A DNA stretch of 36,590 nucleotides from Amycolatopsis rifamycinica (GTDB taxonomy: Bacteria > Actinomycetota > Actinomycetes > Mycobacteriales > Pseudonocardiaceae), in assembly GCF_000695625.1 (NCBI RefSeq), contig NZ_JMQI01000085.1, forward strand, positions 1 to 36,590, given 5' to 3'. Position 1 is the stretch's first letter. Every line of letters begins with the position of its first letter. The notes under the pieces were generated by a model. It saw nothing but the letters and a program-made list of their open reading frames with translations. It was not told the origin of the DNA and made no database searches. The position numbers and the translations under genes were made by a program. Of this stretch, positions 34,661-36,590 are shown piece by piece.

Positions 34661-36590
34661 TGCCGAAGAGGACGGACATCCAGCACGTGCTGGTGATCGG
34701 CTCCGGGCCGATCGTGATCGGGCAGGCGGCGGAGTTCGATTACTCCGGTACCCAGGCCTGCCGGGTGCTGCGCAGCGAAGGGCTGCGTGTGTCCCTGGTG
34801 AACTCGAACCCGGCCACCATCATGACCGATCCCGAGTTCGCCGACGCCACCTACATCGAGCCGGTGACTCCCGACTTCGTCGAGAAGGTCATCGCCGAAG
34901 AGCGGCCGGACGCGCTGCTCGCGACCCTGGGCGGGCAGACGGCGCTCAACTGCGCCGTCGCGCTGCACGAGCGGGGTGTGCTCGACAAGTACGGTGTCGA
35001 GCTGATCGGCGCCGACATCGACGCCATCCAGCGTGGTGAGGACCGGCAGAAGTTCAAGGACATCGTCCGCACGGTCGGTGCCGACGTGCCGCGCTCGCGC
35101 GTCTGCCACGACATGTACGAGGTCCGCGACACCGTCAAGGAGCTCGGGCTCCCGGTGGTCATCCGGCCGAGCTTCACCATGGGCGGGCTCGGCTCCGGCA
35201 TGGCACACACGCCCGAGGACCTCGAGCGGCTGGCCTCCACCGGGCTCGCGGAGTCTCCCGTCACCGAGGTGCTCATCGAGGAGAGCGTGCTCGGCTGGAA
35301 GGAGTACGAGCTCGAGCTGATGCGCGACAAGCACGACAATGTCGTGGTCGTCTGTTCGATCGAGAACATCGACGCGATGGGCGTGCACACCGGCGACTCG
35401 GTCACCGTCGCGCCGACGATGACCCTCACCGACCGCGAGTACCAGGTGATGCGCGACGTCGGCATCGCGGTGCTGCGCGAGGTCGGCGTCGACACCGGCG
35501 GCTGCAACATCCAGTTCGCGATCAACCCGGCCGATGGCCGGATGGTCGTCATCGAGATGAACCCGCGCGTGTCGCGCTCGTCGGCGTTGGCGTCGAAGGC
35601 GACCGGTTTCCCGATCGCCAAGATCGCCGCGAAGCTCGCCATCGGCTACACCCTCGACGAGATCCGCAACGACATCACCGGCGAGACGCCCGCGGCGTTC
35701 GAGCCCACTTTGGACTACGTCGTCGTCAAGATGCCGCGGTTCGCCTTCGAGAAGTTCCCCGGTGCGGACCCGACGCTGACCACGACGATGAAGAGTGTCG
35801 GCGAGGCGATGTCGTTCGGCCGCAGCTTCCCCGAGGCGCTGGGCAAGGTGATGCGGTCGATCGAGACCAAGGCGACCGGGTTCTGGACGCTGCCCGACCC
35901 CGAGGGCGCGACGCTGGAGTCCACTTTGGACGACCTGCGCACGCCGCACGAAGGCCGGCTGTACGAAGTGGAACGTGCCCTGCGGTTCGGCGCCACCGTG
36001 GAGCAGGTCCACGAGGCGAGTGGTATCGACCCGTGGTTCATCGACCAGATCGCCTACATCGGCGAGGTCGGCGCCGAAGTCCGTGACGCGCCGGTGCTGG
36101 ACGGTGATCTGCTGCGCCGCGCCAAGCGCACCGGGCTCTCGGACCGTCAGATCGCCGCGCTGCGGCCGGAACTGGCCGGTGAGGACGGTGTCCGCACGTT
36201 GCGGCACCGTCTCGGTGTGCGGCCGGTGTTCAAGACCGTCGACACCTGCGCGGCCGAGTTCGCGGCCAAGACCCCGTACCACTACTCGGCTTACGAGTCC
36301 GACCCCGACGCGCAGTCCGAAGTGGCCGTCCAGTCGGACAAGCCGAAGGTGCTCATCCTCGGCTCGGGCCCGAACCGGATCGGGCAGGGCATCGAGTTCG
36401 ACTACTCCTGTGTGCACGCGGCGATCGCGTTGCGGGAGGCCGGGTTCGAAGCCGTCATGGTCAACTGCAACCCGGAAACCGTGTCCACCGACTACGACAC
36501 TTCCGACCGGTTGTATTTCGAGCCGCTGTCGTTCGAGGACGTGCTGGAGGTCGTGCACGCCGAGCAGGCGTCGGGCACGGTCGCCGGTGT
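34660..36590 (+). CDS. carB: Carbamoyl-phosphate synthase large subunit (3' end outside window)
   Basis: Makes carbamoyl phosphate from bicarbonate, ammonia and two ATP for pyrimidine and arginine synthesis. The visible 643 residues (of about 1100) include the first pre-ATP-grasp domain (VLVIGSGPIVIGQAAEFDYSGTQ), the carboxy-phosphate ATP-grasp domain (VIRPSFTMGGLGSG, VIEMNPRVSRSSALASKATG), the oligomerisation domain, and the start of the second synthetase half (VLILGSGPNRIGQGIEFDYS). It starts at an ATG sharing one base with the carA stop. The frame is open to the window edge; nothing suggests truncation within the window. Confidence 0.97.
   Translation, partial: MPKRTDIQHVLVIGSGPIVIGQAAEFDYSGTQACRVLRSEGLRVSLVNSNPATIMTDPEFADATYIEPVTPDFVEKVIAEERPDALLATLGGQTALNCAVALHERGVLDKYGVELIGADIDAIQRGEDRQKFKDIVRTVGADVPRSRVCHDMYEVRDTVKELGLPVVIRPSFTMGGLGSGMAHTPEDLERLASTGLAESPVTEVLIEESVLGWKEYELELMRDKHDNVVVVCSIENIDAMGVHTGDSVTVAPTMTLTDREYQVMRDVGIAVLREVGVDTGGCNIQFAINPADGRMVVIEMNPRVSRSSALASKATGFPIAKIAAKLAIGYTLDEIRNDITGETPAAFEPTLDYVVVKMPRFAFEKFPGADPTLTTTMKSVGEAMSFGRSFPEALGKVMRSIETKATGFWTLPDPEGATLESTLDDLRTPHEGRLYEVERALRFGATVEQVHEASGIDPWFIDQIAYIGEVGAEVRDAPVLDGDLLRRAKRTGLSDRQIAALRPELAGEDGVRTLRHRLGVRPVFKTVDTCAAEFAAKTPYHYSAYESDPDAQSEVAVQSDKPKVLILGSGPNRIGQGIEFDYSCVHAAIALREAGFEAVMVNCNPETVSTDYDTSDRLYFEPLSFEDVLEVVHAEQASGTVAG

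Overview
The window is a high-GC (roughly 70% or more) actinobacterial chromosome segment. Gene order, frequent GTG starts, 1-4 bp stop/start overlaps, and the bldD, PyrR-leader and DasR-type features point to a member of the Pseudonocardiales, most likely Amycolatopsis or a close relative. This assignment is inferred from gene order and style, not from a marker sequence. No rRNA, tRNA, insertion sequence, prophage or CRISPR array was recognised.

Layout. (1) 1-1298: a decayed bifunctional polysaccharide deacetylase/glycosyltransferase pseudogene. (2) 1336-2181: a 3-hydroxyisobutyrate-dehydrogenase-type reductase. (3) 2284-9618: the conserved block DUF948 protein, small membrane protein, alaS, ruvX, mltG, aroE, tightly packed. 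MltG carries a very long disordered cytoplasmic N-terminus with three tandem 99-bp repeats. (4) 9693-20218: about 10 kb of accessory genes lying between aroE and aroC. It holds a GrpB-methyltransferase fusion, a D-2-hydroxyacid dehydrogenase, a TAP-like lipoprotein hydrolase and a SxxK serine hydrolase. It also holds a split sugar PTS (GntR regulator-EIIC-HPr on the minus strand, EIIB-EIIA on the plus strand) around a DasR-type operator. Last comes a Rieske lipoprotein divergent from a membrane protein/SigL-like ECF sigma/anti-sigma operon, followed by a striking 21-bp-period inverted repeat array. (5) 20219-24381: aroC-aroK-aroB-aroQ plus a GNAT-VOC fusion gene. (6) 24528-26682: a five-bladed-propeller lipoprotein and a small membrane protein. 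(7) 26747-28896: pepQ, efp, nusB. (8) 28966-29979: a VOC protein and bldD on the minus strand. (9) 30228 to the window end: the pyrimidine operon pyrR-pyrB-pyrC-membrane protein-carA-carB (carB cut by the edge).

How the parts work together. The aro genes supply five steps of the shikimate pathway to chorismate (dehydroquinate synthase, dehydroquinase, shikimate dehydrogenase, shikimate kinase, chorismate synthase). The pyr/car genes supply carbamoyl phosphate to dihydroorotate, with a PyrR-type leader overlapping the pyrR ribosome-binding site. The PTS block looks like an N-acetylglucosamine/glucose-type permease controlled by its own HutC/GntR regulator. bldD, the developmental c-di-GMP-responsive regulator, has an almost consensus BldD box upstream of itself.

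Most interesting regulatory findings. (a) Back-to-back promoters of the form TGAACC-N16-CGT sit between the Rieske gene and the sigma operon, matching the SigL-type consensus. (b) An eight-unit, 21-bp-phased inverted repeat array lies before aroC. (c) A perfect GGTCTAGACC dre core lies between the two PTS arms. (d) Many genes have a -10-like hexamer 5-8 nt before the start codon and no Shine-Dalgarno sequence, suggesting leaderless mRNAs.
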